Assembly (NCBI GenBank): GCA_024405735.1
Contig: JAKSOF010000002.1
Coordinates: forward strand, 62,001-126,000
Direction: 5' to 3'
Source: Victivallaceae bacterium
GTDB taxonomy: Bacteria > Verrucomicrobiota > Lentisphaeria > Victivallales > Victivallaceae
DNA: 64,000 bases
In this document: positions 42,054 to 58,680 of the stretch, piece by piece
Layout of the letters: each line of letters begins with the position of its first letter
How positions within the stretch are numbered: position 1 is the first letter of the stretch
Translations under genes and position numbers: made by a program
Notes under the pieces: generated by a model
Databases searched by the model: none
Seen by the model: the letters and a program-made list of their open reading frames with translations, nothing else
What the model was told of the DNA's origin: nothing

Positions 42054-42482
42054 ATGGCAAAGAAAATTACAGGCCTCATTAGATTGCAGATCCCGGCCGG
42101 TGCGGCGAATCCCGCGCCCCCGATCGGTCCCGCGCTCGGCGCGGCCGGCTGCAACATCATGGCGTTCTGTAAAGAGTTCAATGCCGCCACTCAAGCTCAG
42201 AGCGGCACGGTTATTCCTGTCGTGATCACGGTCTATCAGGATCGTTCGTTCACGTTCATCTGCAAATCGCCCCCGGCGGCTGTCCTCATCAAGAAGGCGG
42301 CAGGTCTCGCTTCCGGCGCCAAGAAGCCCGGCAGTGAAAAGGCGGGCAAGATCACGCGCGCTCAGATCCGCGAGATCGTGCAGACGAAAAAGGAAGACAT
42401 CAACGCCCGAAGCGAAGAAGCGGCGATGCGCATCATCGAAGGTACCGCGCGCAGTATGGGAATTGAGGTGGTCGATGCGTAA
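42054..42482 (+). CDS. rplK: 50S ribosomal protein L11
   Basis: 142 aa. Begins with [26 protein letters not shown] (the proline-rich hinge that moves with EF-G; quoted here in two halves as [10 protein letters not shown] and IGPALG) and contains the RNA-binding C-terminal domain ([15 protein letters not shown]). L11 forms the GTPase-associated centre with L10 and L7/L12. Its ATG follows AAAAGGAAG. The leader (41954-42053) contains a CAGAC/GTCTG hairpin near 42013. The stop overlaps the rplA start by eight bases. Confidence 0.97.
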   Translation: MAKKITGLIRLQIPAGAANPAPPIGPALGAAGCNIMAFCKEFNAATQAQSGTVIPVVITVYQDRSFTFICKSPPAAVLIKKAAGLASGAKKPGSEKAGKITRAQIREIVQTKKEDINARSEEAAMRIIEGTARSMGIEVVDA

Positions 42483-43179
42483 AAGCAAGCTCTACAAGAA
42501 GCAGTTGGAAGTCCTCGGAAATCCGCTGCAGCTCCACACGCTGGACGAAGCGCTGGCATTGCTCAAGTCGATGCCGGTCGTGAAATTCGACCAGACGGTG
42601 GAAATGGCGATCCGGCTCGGGGTCGATACCCGCAAGTCGGATCAGACGGTTCGCGGAGCCATTGCGTTGCCGCGCGGCAACGGCAAGTCGGTGCGCGTCG
42701 CGGTGGTTTGCGAAGGCGCGCAGGCCGAAGAGGCCAAAGCGGCCGGTGCCGACATCGTCGGCTTGGATGATCTCGTGCAGCAGATCAAGGAAGGAAAACT
42801 TGATTTCGACATTCTGATCTCCACGCCTGCGGCGATGAAAATGGTGCGCCCGCTGGGTCGTCAACTCGGTCCCCGCGGTTTGATGCCGAACCCCAAGACC
42901 GGTACGGTGACCGATGCGGTCGGTCAGGCGGTGAAGGAAGCCAAATCGGGTCGTGCGGAATTCCGCGCGGACCGCGGCGCCTGTGTCCACGTGCCGTTCG
43001 GGAAACTCTCGTTTGAAGCCGATGCGCTCAAGGAAAACTTTGTCGCGATCGCGGATGCCGTCAACAAGGCGAAACCCGCTTCCGCGAAAGGCGCTTACAT
43101 CCTGAGTTGCACGATTTCTGCGACGATGACTCCCGGAATCAAGATCAACGTCAAAGAATTGACGAGGGCGGAAAAATGA
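42475..43179 (+). CDS. rplA: 50S ribosomal protein L1
   Basis: 234 aa. Family motifs: [16 protein letters not shown], the LPRGNGK segment and [19 protein letters not shown], which binds 23S rRNA in the mobile L1 stalk. The start is the ATG at 42475 within the end of rplK; translation is therefore coupled. L1 autoregulates the L11 operon in many bacteria by binding its own mRNA, but I could not identify a site here. rplJ follows with an ATGA overlap. Confidence 0.97.
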   Translation: MRKSKLYKKQLEVLGNPLQLHTLDEALALLKSMPVVKFDQTVEMAIRLGVDTRKSDQTVRGAIALPRGNGKSVRVAVVCEGAQAEEAKAAGADIVGLDDLVQQIKEGKLDFDILISTPAAMKMVRPLGRQLGPRGLMPNPKTGTVTDAVGQAVKEAKSGRAEFRADRGACVHVPFGKLSFEADALKENFVAIADAVNKAKPASAKGAYILSCTISATMTPGIKINVKELTRAEK

Positions 43180-43697
43180 GAAGTGAACAGACTTTTTTGG
43201 TCCGCTCGATCGGTCAGATGATTTCGGAAGCAGACTACTGCTATTTCATCTCTTACATCGGCATTCAGGTCAAGGATTTCTCCGATCTGCGCGATCAGTT
43301 GGCCGCCCAAGGCGCCAATTGCCACGTGTTGAAGAACTCCCTGATCAAAAAAGCCGCCGCTGAATTGAAGATCGAGGGCATTGATGAACTCGACCTCAAA
43401 GGCGGCACCGCGATGGTCTTCGGTAAAGGCGACTGCAGTGCGGTCGCGAAGACCCTCAAGGAATTCGGCAAGAAAATCGACAAAGTGCAGGCCAAAGGCG
43501 GTTACATGGATGGCAACATCCTCAAGAGCGCCGAAATCGCCGCCCTTGCCGACTTGCCCGCCAAACCGGTGTTGCAGGCGATGTTGCTCGGAGTCCTCAG
43601 CGCTCCGGCGCGCAACCTGGTGACTGTACTCAATGCGAAAGCGTCGAGCATCGTCAACGTGATCAACGCGTATAAGAATAAAGTTGAACAACAATAA
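43176..43697 (+). CDS. rplJ: 50S ribosomal protein L10
   Basis: 173 aa, base of the L7/L12 stalk. Its N-terminal rRNA-binding half (SYIGIQVKDFSDLRDQL, CHVLKNSLIKKAA) and C-terminal helix that carries L7/L12 dimers (NAKASSIVNVINAYKNK) are present. The ATG at 43176 overlaps the rplA stop, so L1 and L10 translation are coupled; there is no space for a separate L10 leader regulatory structure, unlike in E. coli. rplL follows after 32 bases with AAAGGAG. Confidence 0.95.
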   Translation: MRSEQTFLVRSIGQMISEADYCYFISYIGIQVKDFSDLRDQLAAQGANCHVLKNSLIKKAAAELKIEGIDELDLKGGTAMVFGKGDCSAVAKTLKEFGKKIDKVQAKGGYMDGNILKSAEIAALADLPAKPVLQAMLLGVLSAPARNLVTVLNAKASSIVNVINAYKNKVEQQ

Positions 43698-43729
43698 CAA
43701 TAGTCCAATCCCAATAAAGGAGTATTAAA

Positions 43730-44119
43730 ATGGCTGACGAAAACAAGATGGAAGAGTTTGTCTCTTACGTTGAGAACATGACCGTGCTGGAACTTTCCCA
43801 GTTGGTCAAGACCCTGGAAGAGCGTCTCGGTGTGAGCGCCGCCGCCCCCGTGGCGGTCGCCGCCGCCCCTGCCGCCGGCGCTGCGGCTCCTGCCGCCGCT
43901 GAAGAAAAGACCGATTTCACGGTCATGCTGAAAGGTGCCGGCGCCAACAAGATCGCCGTCATCAAGGAAGTCCGCGCGATCACCGGTCTCGGCCTCAAAG
44001 AGGCGAAAGACCTCGTCGAAGGCGCGCCCAAGGCCGTCAAGGAAGGCGTTGCCAAGGACGAAGCCGAAAAGATCAAGGAACAGCTGGTCAAAGCCGGCGC
44101 CGAAGTCGAACTCAAGTAG
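43730..44119 (+). CDS. rplL: 50S ribosomal protein L7/L12
   Basis: 129 aa. The N-terminal dimerisation helices ([24 protein letters not shown]), an alanine-rich hinge and the C-terminal factor-binding domain ([25 protein letters not shown], given here only for orientation in part: [16 protein letters not shown]) are all present. L7/L12 recruits translation GTPases. The hinge is rich in AAP repeats. It ends about 375 bases before rpoB; that gap holds several hairpins. Confidence 0.97.
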   Translation: MADENKMEEFVSYVENMTVLELSQLVKTLEERLGVSAAAPVAVAAAPAAGAAAPAAAEEKTDFTVMLKGAGANKIAVIKEVRAITGLGLKEAKDLVEGAPKAVKEGVAKDEAEKIKEQLVKAGAEVELK

Positions 44120-44140
44120 TTTGATTTCAGCTCAAAATTA

Positions 44141-44172
44141 CGGCGGGAGGGGTATCGATCCCCTCCTCGCCG
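44141..44172 (+). terminator. Attenuator-like hairpin after rplL
   Basis: CGGCG plus GGAGGGG pair with CCCCTCC and CGCCG around a seven-base loop, interrupted by one bulged T (44167). No real T-tract follows, so partial termination or RNase processing between rplL and rpoB is likelier than full termination. Confidence 0.5.
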
Positions 44173-44246
44173 TGGTTTCGTTTTAAACCGTCCCGGTTTC
44201 CGGGGACGCTAAAATCGGGAAAAACTTATGAAAAATACGACGCTTG

Positions 44247-44330
44247 TCCGGTGTGGTTTTTTGCCGGATGAGGTCAGGCAACAAGAGTAACTCCGGTTCT
44301 CTTTTTCCGCGGTGTGGTTTTTTGCCGCGG
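44247..44330 (+). promoter_or_regulatory. Twin hairpins with identical loops in the rpoB leader
   Basis: Hairpin 1: TCCGG (44247-44251) pairs with CCGGA (44264-44268). Hairpin 2: CCGCGG (44307-44312) pairs with CCGCGG (44325-44330), extended by TTTT/AAAA across a bulge. Both loops are the same 12 bases, TGTGGTTTTTTG, although the stems differ in sequence. Conserved loop with changed but complementary stems is the pattern of an RNA element recognised by a protein. The rest of the gap to rpoB (44331-44494) is A/T-rich near 44430-44468 and shows no clear promoter. Confidence 0.55.
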
Positions 44331-44494
44331 GAAAACAGGCGCATCCGATGCTCCGCACGAGGAAATTCTGCGGGGGATCGGTTGCTTCGTCTAAACGGAG
44401 ATGATTTTCGCAGGAAACAAGTCCGTTTTTGCGGATTTTTTGAAAATATTTTGAAAATAATTTTTTTTGTGGCCGATAACCAAAGGAAATGGCA

Positions 44495-48316
<3,822 letters not shown>

Positions 48317-48334
48317 TTCGAGTGAGGTGTTACC

Positions 48335-51300
48335 TTGATTGACAATACTTATGCTTATCGTGAGTTGCTGAGCAAAGACGCCGCGACCGATTTCGGCGCG
48401 ATCTCGATCAGCCTCGCCAGTCCGGAGGTCATTCGCTCGTGGTCCCACGGCGAAGTCAAAAATCCGGAAACGATCAACTACCGCAGTCTGAAGCCGGAAA
48501 AGGGCGGTCTTTTCTGTGAAAAGATCTTCGGTCCTACCCGCGACTGGGAATGCTCCTGCGGCAAATACAAGCGCATCAAACACAAGGGCATCGTCTGCGA
48601 CCGTTGCGGCGTCGAAGTGACCCAGGCCAAAGTGCGCCGTGAACGTATGGCGCACATCGACCTCGCGGTGCCGGTTTCGCACATCTGGTTTTTCAAGTGT
48701 ATGCCCAGCCGCATCGGTCTGATGCTCGATATGACGGCGAAAAATCTCGAGTCGGTGATCTATTATGAAAAATATGTCGTCACCGATTCGGGCGATACCC
48801 CCTTCCAGGAAGGACAGATCCTCGACGAGATCGAATACCGTCAGGGCAAGGAAGACTACGGCGACGCCTTTACCGCTGAAATCGGCGCCGCGGCGCTCCG
48901 CACTCTGCTCGAAAAGATCGATCTGCCGACGCTCAAAGACGATCTGGAGGCGAAACTTGCCAGCAACACCAACAAGGCGTTGCGCAAAAAGTGGGCGAAG
49001 CGTCTGCGTCTGGTCGAGGGTTTCATCGCCAGCAATGCGCGCCCGGAACATATGATCATGAGCGTGCTTCCCGTGATCCCGCCGGATCTGCGTCCCCTCG
49101 TGCCGCTGGACGGCGGCCGTTTCGCGACCAGCGACCTCAACGATCTTTACCGTCGCGTCATCAACCGCAACAACCGTTTGAAAAACCTGTTGCAGTTGCG
49201 CACGCCGGAAGTGATCATCCGCAACGAAAAACGGATGCTTCAGGAAGCCGTCGACTCCCTGATGGACAACGGCCGTCACGGCCGCGCCGTCACCGGCGCC
49301 GGAAACCGCGCGCTCAAAAGTTTGTCCGATATGCTCAAAGGCAAGCAGGGACGTTTCCGTCAGAACTTGCTCGGTAAGCGCGTCGACTACTCCGGCCGTT
49401 CGGTCATCGTCGTCGGGCCCGAATTGAAGATCCACCAGTGCGGTCTGCCCAAGAAAATGGCGATGGTGCTCTTTGAACCTTTCATCATCCGCCACCTCAA
49501 GGATCGCGGTCTCGCGCACACCGTCCGCGGCGCCAAGAAACTGATCGAGCGCGGCGAGCCGGTGGTGTGGGACATCCTCGAAGAAGTCATCAAGGGGCAT
49601 CCCATCATGCTCAACCGCGCGCCGACATTGCACCGTTTGAGTATTCAGGCTTTCGACCCGATCCTGATCGAAGGTTCGGCGATCCGTCTGCACCCGATGG
49701 TCTGTACCGCGTACAACGCCGACTTCGACGGCGACCAGATGGCTGTCCACGTGCCGCTTTCCAACGAAGCGCAGATGGAAACGAAACTTCTGATGCTTTC
49801 GCCCAACAACATTTTCTCGCCCGCGAACGGCAAGCCGATCGCGACGCCGACCCACGACATCACGCTCGGCGCCTACTATCTGACCGTCGAGCCGATGGGC
49901 AAGGAAAAGGCGAAACTCTACCGCGACTACTTTGAAGTGCTCGCCGCCAAAGCCGCCGGTTACATTTCGATGCACGACGCGGTGCGCATCCCCAACCCCG
50001 ATTTCGGCAAGGATACGCTCTACGGCGACAAGGAGAGCAAATTCATCACCACCAGCGCCGGACGCTGCCTTTTCAACGAGATCTGGGACAAGCGTCTCGG
50101 TTTCTACAACCGTCTCGCCAAGAAAAAGGATTTGAGCCGTCTTATCAGCGACACCTACAAGATCGCCGGTCACGAAGCGACGATCAAACTGCTCGACGAT
50201 CTGAAAGATCTCGGCTACCGTCATTCGACGCTGGCGGGACTTTCGATCTCCATCGCCGACTTGCAGGTGCCGACGCAGAAAGAGGGCATCATTGCCGACG
50301 CCCGCGCCCAGATCGACACGGTCATCAAGCAGTACAACGACGGCTATCTGACCGACGGCGAGCGTTACAAGAAAGTCATCGACATCTGGACTCAGGCGAA
50401 CAACGCCGTGACCGATGCGCTGATCAGCAACCTCGAAGGCAACGCCAAGCGCGGCATCATCAACCCGGTTTACGCGATGCTCGATTCGGGCGCCCGCGGC
50501 AGCAAGGATCAGGTGCGTCAGCTCGCGGGTATGCGCGGTCTGATGGCGAAACCCTCCGGCGACATTATCGAACGGCCGATCATTTCGAACTTCCGTGAAG
50601 GCCTTTCCGTGCTGGAATACTTCATCAGTACCCACGGCGCCCGCAAGGGGTTGGCGGATACCGCGTTGAAGACCGCGGACTCGGGTTACATGACCCGCCG
50701 TCTCGTCGACGTGGCGCAGGACGTCATCTGCCGCGAAGAGGATTGCGGCACCACCAAGGGCGTCTGGACGAGCGCCATCACCGAGGGCGACGAAGTGTTG
50801 TTGCCGTTGCGCGACCGCATCGTCGGCCGTTACAGCGCGCAGGACATCCGCGACCCCGCATTCACCGACGGCCGTCTCATCATTTCCGCCGGAGAGGAAT
50901 TCACTCTGGAAAAGGCCGCGCTCATTGAAAAGCGCGGCATCCAGCGCGTTTTCATCCGTTCCGCGCTCACCTGCGAGACCAAACACGGCCTCTGCGTCAA
51001 GTGCTACGGCAAAAACCTCGCCAGCGACCGCGAAGCGTGTCTCGGCGACGCGCTCGGCATCATCGCCGCGCAGTCCATCGGCGAGCCCGGTACGCAGTTG
51101 ACGATGCGTACCTTCCACATCGGCGGTACCGCATCCAGCGCCTACAAGCAGCCGGTCATCGCCGCGCGCAGCGCAGGTGTGCTCAAATACATCAATGTCC
51201 GCACGGTCAAAAACCAGAAGGGCAAGACGATGGTCGTCAACAAAAACGGCTACGTCATCATTTTCGATCCCGAAAAAGCGGAAAAGGCGGAGAAGGAAGC

Positions 51301-52666
51301 GCGCGAGCGCGCCCGTTTCGAGGCGGAAGCCCTCGGCACCGTCTACAACGCCAATTACGATTTCCGCACCGACGCGATGCATCAGGCGGAATTGGAGCGC
51401 TACGACCTTGAGGCAGGTTCCGAACTTGCCAAGCAGGACGGCGAAAGCGTCGCCGCCAACGAGGTCTTCGTCCGCTGGGAACCGGGTCACGTGCCGATCA
51501 TCATCGAAGAAGGCGGTATCGTTCAGCTCACCGACCTGGTCGAGGGCGTCACGTTGCAGAAACAGCGCCGCGGCGGCGCGTCGGGCGACCAGGGCACGGT
51601 GATGGAGCACCGCGAGGACTTGAACCCGCAGATCGTCATCACCGACGAGCAGGGCAATTTCATCGCGAACTATCCGCTGCCCGCCGGCGCCGTGTTGATG
51701 ACCAAAGCCAACGCCAAGGTCGAACCCGGTATGGTCGTCGCCCGCGTGCCCCGTCAGTCGGGCAAAAACAAGGACATCACCGGCGGTCTGCCGCGTATCG
51801 CCGAGCTTTTCGAAGCCCGGACGCCGAAAGACGTCGCCGAGATCGCGCGTATCGACGGTGTCGTCGAAGTCGACAAGATTTCCAAGAACCGCCGTCAGTT
51901 GCTCATCCGCGATCACGAATCCGGTATGGTCGAAGAATACAATTCGATCCCGATGCACAAACATTTGACGGTCAGCAAAGGCGACTTTGTCCGAAAGGGC
52001 CAGAAGCTGACCGAGGGCTCGGTCGTGCCCCATACTCTGCTTGAAATCTGCGGTATTCACGAGTTGCAGCGCCATCTGGTCGACGAGATCCAGCTGGTTT
52101 ACCGCGCGCAGGGTGTGGAAATCAACGACAAACACATCGAGATCATCATCCGCCAGATGATGCAGAAAGTCCGGATCACCGAACCGGGCTCGACCGAATA
52201 TCTGGTGGGCGAGCAGATCGATCGGAGTGAGTTCAAAGAGGCCAATGCCGCGGCGGTAGCGCGCGGCGGAAAGCCTGCCGAGGCCGAACCGGTGTTGCTC
52301 GGTATCACCAAAGCGGCGCTGGCGACCGAGAGCTTCATCTCGGCGGCGTCCTTCCAGGATACCACGCGCATTCTGACGGAAGCGGCGATGGTCGGCAAAG
52401 TCGACCACCTCGCCGGATTCAAGGAAAACGTCATCACCGGACATCTGATCCCCGCCGGTACCGGCACTTCGACGATGCAGTCGATCCGGCTCAAGTATCT
52501 CGGCACCGAAATCGAGCCCGAGATCGAGCCTGAAGTTTCCGCCGATGCGGAAAAATCGATCGAGGAGATCGCCGCCGAGTGGCGCGACACCAACGAGGAA
52601 TACGTCGTCGATGAAGAGAATGATCTCGTCGCCGATGAAACCCCGGAGGATGACTCCGAAATGTAA
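48335..52666 (+). CDS. rpoC: RNA polymerase beta' subunit
   Basis: 1443 aa, TTG start behind GTGAGGTG. Landmarks in order: the N-terminal zinc ribbon (CSCGKYK, CDRCGVE), the NADFDGD catalytic magnesium loop (461-467), the bridge and trigger helices ([18 protein letters not shown]) and the second zinc-binding cysteine set around CVKCYGK. The C-terminus has a short acidic tail ([10 protein letters not shown]). It belongs to the rplKAJL-rpoBC transcription unit; a new promoter follows at 52695. Confidence 0.98.
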   Translation: MIDNTYAYRELLSKDAATDFGAISISLASPEVIRSWSHGEVKNPETINYRSLKPEKGGLFCEKIFGPTRDWECSCGKYKRIKHKGIVCDRCGVEVTQAKVRRERMAHIDLAVPVSHIWFFKCMPSRIGLMLDMTAKNLESVIYYEKYVVTDSGDTPFQEGQILDEIEYRQGKEDYGDAFTAEIGAAALRTLLEKIDLPTLKDDLEAKLASNTNKALRKKWAKRLRLVEGFIASNARPEHMIMSVLPVIPPDLRPLVPLDGGRFATSDLNDLYRRVINRNNRLKNLLQLRTPEVIIRNEKRMLQEAVDSLMDNGRHGRAVTGAGNRALKSLSDMLKGKQGRFRQNLLGKRVDYSGRSVIVVGPELKIHQCGLPKKMAMVLFEPFIIRHLKDRGLAHTVRGAKKLIERGEPVVWDILEEVIKGHPIMLNRAPTLHRLSIQAFDPILIEGSAIRLHPMVCTAYNADFDGDQMAVHVPLSNEAQMETKLLMLSPNNIFSPANGKPIATPTHDITLGAYYLTVEPMGKEKAKLYRDYFEVLAAKAAGYISMHDAVRIPNPDFGKDTLYGDKESKFITTSAGRCLFNEIWDKRLGFYNRLAKKKDLSRLISDTYKIAGHEATIKLLDDLKDLGYRHSTLAGLSISIADLQVPTQKEGIIADARAQIDTVIKQYNDGYLTDGERYKKVIDIWTQANNAVTDALISNLEGNAKRGIINPVYAMLDSGARGSKDQVRQLAGMRGLMAKPSGDIIERPIISNFREGLSVLEYFISTHGARKGLADTALKTADSGYMTRRLVDVAQDVICREEDCGTTKGVWTSAITEGDEVLLPLRDRIVGRYSAQDIRDPAFTDGRLIISAGEEFTLEKAALIEKRGIQRVFIRSALTCETKHGLCVKCYGKNLASDREACLGDALGIIAAQSIGEPGTQLTMRTFHIGGTASSAYKQPVIAARSAGVLKYINVRTVKNQKGKTMVVNKNGYVIIFDPEKAEKAEKEARERARFEAEALGTVYNANYDFRTDAMHQAELERYDLEAGSELAKQDGESVAANEVFVRWEPGHVPIIIEEGGIVQLTDLVEGVTLQKQRRGGASGDQGTVMEHREDLNPQIVITDEQGNFIANYPLPAGAVLMTKANAKVEPGMVVARVPRQSGKNKDITGGLPRIAELFEARTPKDVAEIARIDGVVEVDKISKNRRQLLIRDHESGMVEEYNSIPMHKHLTVSKGDFVRKGQKLTEGSVVPHTLLEICGIHELQRHLVDEIQLVYRAQGVEINDKHIEIIIRQMMQKVRITEPGSTEYLVGEQIDRSEFKEANAAAVARGGKPAEAEPVLLGITKAALATESFISAASFQDTTRILTEAAMVGKVDHLAGFKENVITGHLIPAGTGTSTMQSIRLKYLGTEIEPEIEPEVSADAEKSIEEIAAEWRDTNEEYVVDEENDLVADETPEDDSEM

Positions 52667-52694
52667 AAAAATGGCGCCGAAATTCGGTTCGGAC

Positions 52695-52723
52695 TTGAAA
52701 AAACCGGGTTCCGGTGCTATTTT
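52695..52723 (+). promoter_or_regulatory. Candidate promoter of the str-S10 unit
   Basis: TTGAAA and TATTTT are separated by 17 bases, 58 bases before rpsL. Confidence 0.5.
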
Positions 52724-52781
52724 ATAAATCACATAATTGACATTGTTCACATTTACATAGGCAAAAAAACAGGAAAAAACC

Positions 52782-53189
52782 ATGCCGACAATCAATCAAT
52801 TGGTGCGTCAGGGGCGCGAAGAAAAGGTCTTCAAGAGCAAGTCGAAGGCGTTGACCGGCTGCCCGCAGCGTCGCGGGGTCTGCCTTCAGGTCACGACCCG
52901 TACCCCGAAAAAGCCGAACTCGGCTATCCGCAAAATCGCCCGTGTCCGTTTGACCAACGGTCAGGAAGTCACCGCCTACATCGGCGGCGAGGGTCACAAT
53001 CTTCAGGAACACTCGGTGGTGCTGGTCAAGGGCGGACGTGTCCGTGACCTCCCGGGCGTTCGTTATCACATCGTCCGCGGCGCGCTCGACAGCCTCGGTG
53101 TCAGTGCCCGCAAGCAGGGCCGTTCCAAGTACGGCGCGAAGCGTTCCAAGGGCGGCGACGATGCGGCTGCCAAGGGCAAGAAGAAATAA
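52782..53189 (+). CDS. rpsL: 30S ribosomal protein S12
   Basis: 135 aa decoding-centre protein. Conserved segments: [28 protein letters not shown] (K43 is the normal lysine), the modified-aspartate region [11 protein letters not shown] and a basic C-terminal tail. Position 88 is arginine instead of the common lysine; K88R confers streptomycin resistance in Mycobacterium tuberculosis, although arginine occurs naturally in some lineages. It begins the rpsL-rpsG-fusA-rpsJ run. The leader holds ACAGGAAA as ribosome-binding site. Confidence 0.97.
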   Translation: MPTINQLVRQGREEKVFKSKSKALTGCPQRRGVCLQVTTRTPKKPNSAIRKIARVRLTNGQEVTAYIGGEGHNLQEHSVVLVKGGRVRDLPGVRYHIVRGALDSLGVSARKQGRSKYGAKRSKGGDDAAAKGKKK

Positions 53190-53214
53190 CCCCAACCGAC
53201 GAGGATTTTGAATT

Positions 53215-53685
53215 ATGAGAAGACGTACTGCCGTCAAGCGGGAACTCATTCCCGATGTGAAGTACAACAGCAAGCTCGTCGCCCGTCTGATCAACACGAT
53301 CATGACCCGCGGCAAGAAATCGACTGCCCAGCAGATCGTTTACGGCGCTTTTGACCTGATGCAGGCCAAGAAGCCCGATATTCCTGCGATCGAGATTTTC
53401 TCGCAGGCGCTGGAAAACGTCAAACCCAAGCTCGAAGTCAAGAGCCGCCGCGTCGGCGGTGCGACCTATCAGGTGCCGGTCGAAGTCGATCCGGAGCGTC
53501 AGGTCGCGCTTGCGATGCGCTGGATCACCACTTACGCCGGCAGCCGCAAGGGCAAATCGATGACCGATTCGCTCGCGGGGGAATTGCTCGACGCGTTTGA
53601 AAACACCGGCGCTTCGATCAAGAAAAAGGAAGACACCTACAAGATGGCGCAGGCGAACAAGGCTTTTGCGCACTATCGCTGGTAA
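53215..53685 (+). CDS. rpsG: 30S ribosomal protein S7
   Basis: 156 aa, starting 25 bases after rpsL with GACGAGGA upstream. S7 motifs: [22 protein letters not shown]-type start ([10 protein letters not shown]), [13 protein letters not shown] and the C-terminal [21 protein letters not shown]. It organises the 3' domain of 16S rRNA and the mRNA exit channel. Genes on both sides are standard str operon partners. Confidence 0.97.
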   Translation: MRRRTAVKRELIPDVKYNSKLVARLINTIMTRGKKSTAQQIVYGAFDLMQAKKPDIPAIEIFSQALENVKPKLEVKSRRVGGATYQVPVEVDPERQVALAMRWITTYAGSRKGKSMTDSLAGELLDAFENTGASIKKKEDTYKMAQANKAFAHYRW

Positions 53686-53706
53686 TTCCGCCATTGCACG
53701 ATTGGG

Positions 53707-55832
<2,126 letters not shown>

Positions 55833-55833
<1 letters not shown>

Positions 55834-56156
55834 TGGCTACGGCAAAAAAACAGAAGATCCGTATCCGTCTGCAGGCTTACGAGTCGCGGATCCTGGATCA
55901 GTCGGTCAATGAAATACTTGACGCGGCGAAGCGCACCGGCTCGATGGTCGCCGGTCCGATTCCGCTTCCGACCCGCATCGAGCGCTGGACGGTCAACCGT
56001 TCGCCCCACGTCGACAAGAAGTCGATGGAGCAGTTCGAGATGCGCACGCACAAGCGGATGCTGGATATCATCAATCCCAACGCCAAAACGGTCGATGAGC
56101 TGAAAAAGCTCAATCTGCCCGCCGGCGTTGATATTTCGATCAAGACGGGGTTCTGA
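55833..56156 (+). CDS. rpsJ: 30S ribosomal protein S10 (NusE)
   Basis: 107 aa. Typical S10: [41 protein letters not shown] and DVSIKTGF-like end ([10 protein letters not shown]). S10 also acts as NusE in transcription antitermination. The start overlaps the fusA stop by one base. Thus the str and S10 groups are continuous, without tuf between them. Confidence 0.96.
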
Positions 56157-56198
56157 TCCGGGTTTCCGGAAAGGGATTGAAGTTCCCCTAGATACCGC

Positions 56199-56220
56199 TG
56201 CCCCCGGCCGATTGGGGGCA
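56199..56220 (+). other. Hairpin between rpsJ and rplC
   Basis: TGCCCCC pairs perfectly with GGGGGCA around an eight-base loop, in the otherwise long 96-base gap before rplC. It has no T-tract; it could be an mRNA regulatory or processing site. Confidence 0.5.
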
Positions 56221-56252
56221 TGTATCGAATGTTTCTCAGAAAGGAGAAAGTT

Positions 56253-56894
56253 ATGAAAGGTTTAATCGGTAAGAAGGTCGGAATGACGCAAGTCTACTCC
56301 GATCAGGGCGTGCTGATCCCGGTGACGGCGATCGAAGCCGGCCCCTGCGTGGTGACGGACGTCAAGACCGTCGAACGCGACGGCTATGCGGCGATCCAGC
56401 TCGGTTTCGGCACCCGCAAGAGCAAGAATGTTTCCGGCGCCCGTCGCGGACACCTCGCCAAGGCGGGGGTCACCGGCGACACGTTGCCGGCGGTGTTGCG
56501 CGAGATCCGCACCACCGAGAGCGCCGAAGTCGGCGCCAAACTGGATGTGACCGTCTTTGCGAACGGCGAGTTCCTCGACGTGGTCGGCACCAGCAAAGGC
56601 CGCGGCTTCCAGGGCGTTGTCAAGCGTTACAACTTCGGCGGCGGCCGTGCCAGTCACGGCGGCGCGTGGGAGCGTCGTCCCGGATCCATCGGCTGCTGCG
56701 AGTGGCCGGGCCGGGTCAACAAGGGTAAGCGCATGCCGGGTCACTTCGGCTGTGCGCGCTGCACGGTGCAGAATCTGGAGATCGTCAAGGTCATGCCCGA
56801 AGAGAATCTCCTGTTGGTCAAAGGCGCGGTTCCCGGCGCGAACGGTGGCATCCTTGTCCTCCGCAGCGCGCTGAAAAAGAGCGCGACCAAGTAA
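56253..56894 (+). CDS. rplC: 50S ribosomal protein L3
   Basis: 213 aa. Start ATG at 56253 behind AAAGGAGAAAG. The protein has the KGLIGKKVGMTQVY beginning, the rRNA-reaching loop FQGVVKRYNFGGGRASHGG and the final LLVKGAVPGANGG. Four extra cysteines (GCCEWPGRV, GCARCT) in the loop region are unusual for L3. It sits directly before rplD as in all S10 operons. Confidence 0.96.
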   Translation: MKGLIGKKVGMTQVYSDQGVLIPVTAIEAGPCVVTDVKTVERDGYAAIQLGFGTRKSKNVSGARRGHLAKAGVTGDTLPAVLREIRTTESAEVGAKLDVTVFANGEFLDVVGTSKGRGFQGVVKRYNFGGGRASHGGAWERRPGSIGCCEWPGRVNKGKRMPGHFGCARCTVQNLEIVKVMPEENLLLVKGAVPGANGGILVLRSALKKSATK

Positions 56895-56913
56895 TTCGAA
56901 GGAGAACTGAATT

Positions 56914-57543
56914 ATGTCGAATACTTTGGATATCCTCGATTGCACCGGCGCGAAGGTTGGCGAATACGCCATCCCCGAAGGTGTGATCGAAATGGAAAAA
57001 GGCACCCAGGCGGTGCATGATGCGGTTGTCGCATATCTCGCGGGTCAACGCGCCGGTACGGCGTGCACCAAAACGCGCGGTGAAGTCACCGGCGGCGGCG
57101 CGAAGCCTTTCCGTCAGAAAGGCCGCGGCGCGGCGCGTGCCGGTTCCAGCCGTAACCCGGTCTGGACTGGCGGCGGTGTCGCTTTCGGTCCCCGTCCGCG
57201 TTCTTTCGCGAAGAAAATCAACAAGAAAGTCCTTGTCCTCGCTCTGAAGCGTGCGCTTTCGGAACGGATCAACGAAGGCAATGTGATCGTGCTCGACAAG
57301 TTCGCGCTCGCCGACCACAAGACCAAGAGCGCGTTTGCGGTGCTCAAGGCCATCAAGGTCGCCGATCAGAGCGTGTTGCTCTCGGTCCCCGAACTCGACG
57401 AAGCGACGGTCTGCGCGACCGGAAACCTCGCGAACCTCGTGCTTCGCACGGCTTCCACGGTCAACACCTACGAGTTGATGCGCTTCAACAAGCTCGTCTT
57501 CACCAAGGATGCCCTCGATGCTTTCATCGGACGGCTGGCGTAA
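56914..57543 (+). CDS. rplD: 50S ribosomal protein L4
   Basis: 209 aa. The extended loop that lines the exit tunnel is recognisable (GTACTKTRGEVTGGGAKPFRQKGRGAARAGS, given in pieces: TRGEVTGGGAKPFRQKG and GRGAARAGS). Start at 56914 follows GAAGGAGAACTG. In E. coli L4 represses its own S10 operon; no equivalent leader hairpin could be identified upstream of rpsJ. Confidence 0.96.
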   Translation: MSNTLDILDCTGAKVGEYAIPEGVIEMEKGTQAVHDAVVAYLAGQRAGTACTKTRGEVTGGGAKPFRQKGRGAARAGSSRNPVWTGGGVAFGPRPRSFAKKINKKVLVLALKRALSERINEGNVIVLDKFALADHKTKSAFAVLKAIKVADQSVLLSVPELDEATVCATGNLANLVLRTASTVNTYELMRFNKLVFTKDALDAFIGRLA

Positions 57544-57555
57544 GGAGAAGTTGAA

Positions 57556-57837
57556 ATGAGTAATGCTTTTGACATCATCATCGCGCCCGTTGTCACCGAA
57601 AAGTGCAACGCTTTGATGCAGGAAAAGAAGTACACCTTCAAAGTCAACCCCAAAGCCGGCCGGATCGAAATCGGCAAGGCGGTCGAGGAACTTTTCAACG
57701 TGAAGGTGAAATCGGTCAATGTGATGAACTACGCCGGCAAAGCCAAGCGCGTCGGCCGCACGATGAAATCGGGCAAACGCGCCGATTGGAAACGCGCGGT
57801 GGTCACGCTTGCCGAAGGCAGCATTGAGATCATTTGA
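57556..57837 (+). CDS. rplW: 50S ribosomal protein L23
   Basis: 93 aa. Starts at ATG 57556 behind AAGGAGAAG. Family features: IIAPVVTEKCN at the start, YTFKVNPKAGRIEIGKAVEELF and the KVKSVNVMNYAGKAKRVGR loop. L23 lies at the tunnel exit and docks the signal recognition particle and trigger factor. Spacing of 12 bases to rplD and 15 to rplB. Confidence 0.95.
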   Translation: MSNAFDIIIAPVVTEKCNALMQEKKYTFKVNPKAGRIEIGKAVEELFNVKVKSVNVMNYAGKAKRVGRTMKSGKRADWKRAVVTLAEGSIEII

Positions 57838-57852
57838 GGGAGATGGTAAATT

Positions 57853-58680
57853 ATGGCTATCAAGAGTTTTAATCCGACGACTCCCTCGCGTCGCCATATG
57901 GCGGTGGTGGATAATTCCAACCTCAGCCCCGTGGCTCCGCTGAAGAGTCTGACCAAAGGCAAGAGTGCGACGGGCGGCCGCAACAATGAAGGCCGCATCA
58001 CCACCCGTTTTCGCGGCGCCGGCAACAAGCGCCGTTACCGGGCGGTCGATTTCCTCCGCAACAAAGACGGCGTTCCGGCGACCGTGGCGACGATCGAGTA
58101 CGATCCGAACCGCAGCGCGAATATCGCGCTCATCGTCTACGCGGACGGCGTGAAAAGTTACATCATCGCCCCCAACGGCCTCAAGGTCGGCGACAAGGTG
58201 ATGAATGGTTCCAAAGCGGAATTGAAACCGGGCAACTGCCTGAAATTGCGTGATATTCCGGTCGGCATCGAGATCTGCTGCCTTGAGCTGCAACCCGGCG
58301 CCGGCGCCAAGATGGTACGTTCCGCCGGACAGGTGGCGGTGCTTCGCGGCAAGGAAGACGTTTACGCGCAGATCAAACTGCCCTCGGGCGAAGTCCGTAT
58401 GATCCACCTCGATTGCCGTGCGGTGATCGGTCAGGTCGGCAATCTCGACTATATGGCTGCCAAGCTCGGCAAGGCGGGCAAGAAGCGTTATATGGGCTTC
58501 CGTCCGCACGTCCGCGGCGTCGCGCAGAACCCGGTCGACCACCCGATGGGTGGTGGTGAAGGTCGTGAGTCGGGCGGCGGACATCCCGTGTCGCCGTGGG
58601 GTAAGCTCGCCAAAGGCAAGCGGACCCGCAATCCGAAAAAGACGTCCAAGAACTTCATCGTTGAACGGAGGAAGAAATAA
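57853..58680 (+). CDS. rplB: 50S ribosomal protein L2
   Basis: 275 aa. Standard motifs: [19 protein letters not shown] at the N-terminus, the [17 protein letters not shown] region, and the peptidyl-transferase-proximal [21 protein letters not shown] near the C-terminus (the residues [10 protein letters not shown] include the conserved histidine). L2 is essential for subunit association and tRNA binding. The stop overlaps the rpsS start (TAATG). Confidence 0.97.
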   Translation: MAIKSFNPTTPSRRHMAVVDNSNLSPVAPLKSLTKGKSATGGRNNEGRITTRFRGAGNKRRYRAVDFLRNKDGVPATVATIEYDPNRSANIALIVYADGVKSYIIAPNGLKVGDKVMNGSKAELKPGNCLKLRDIPVGIEICCLELQPGAGAKMVRSAGQVAVLRGKEDVYAQIKLPSGEVRMIHLDCRAVIGQVGNLDYMAAKLGKAGKKRYMGFRPHVRGVAQNPVDHPMGGGEGRESGGGHPVSPWGKLAKGKRTRNPKKTSKNFIVERRKK

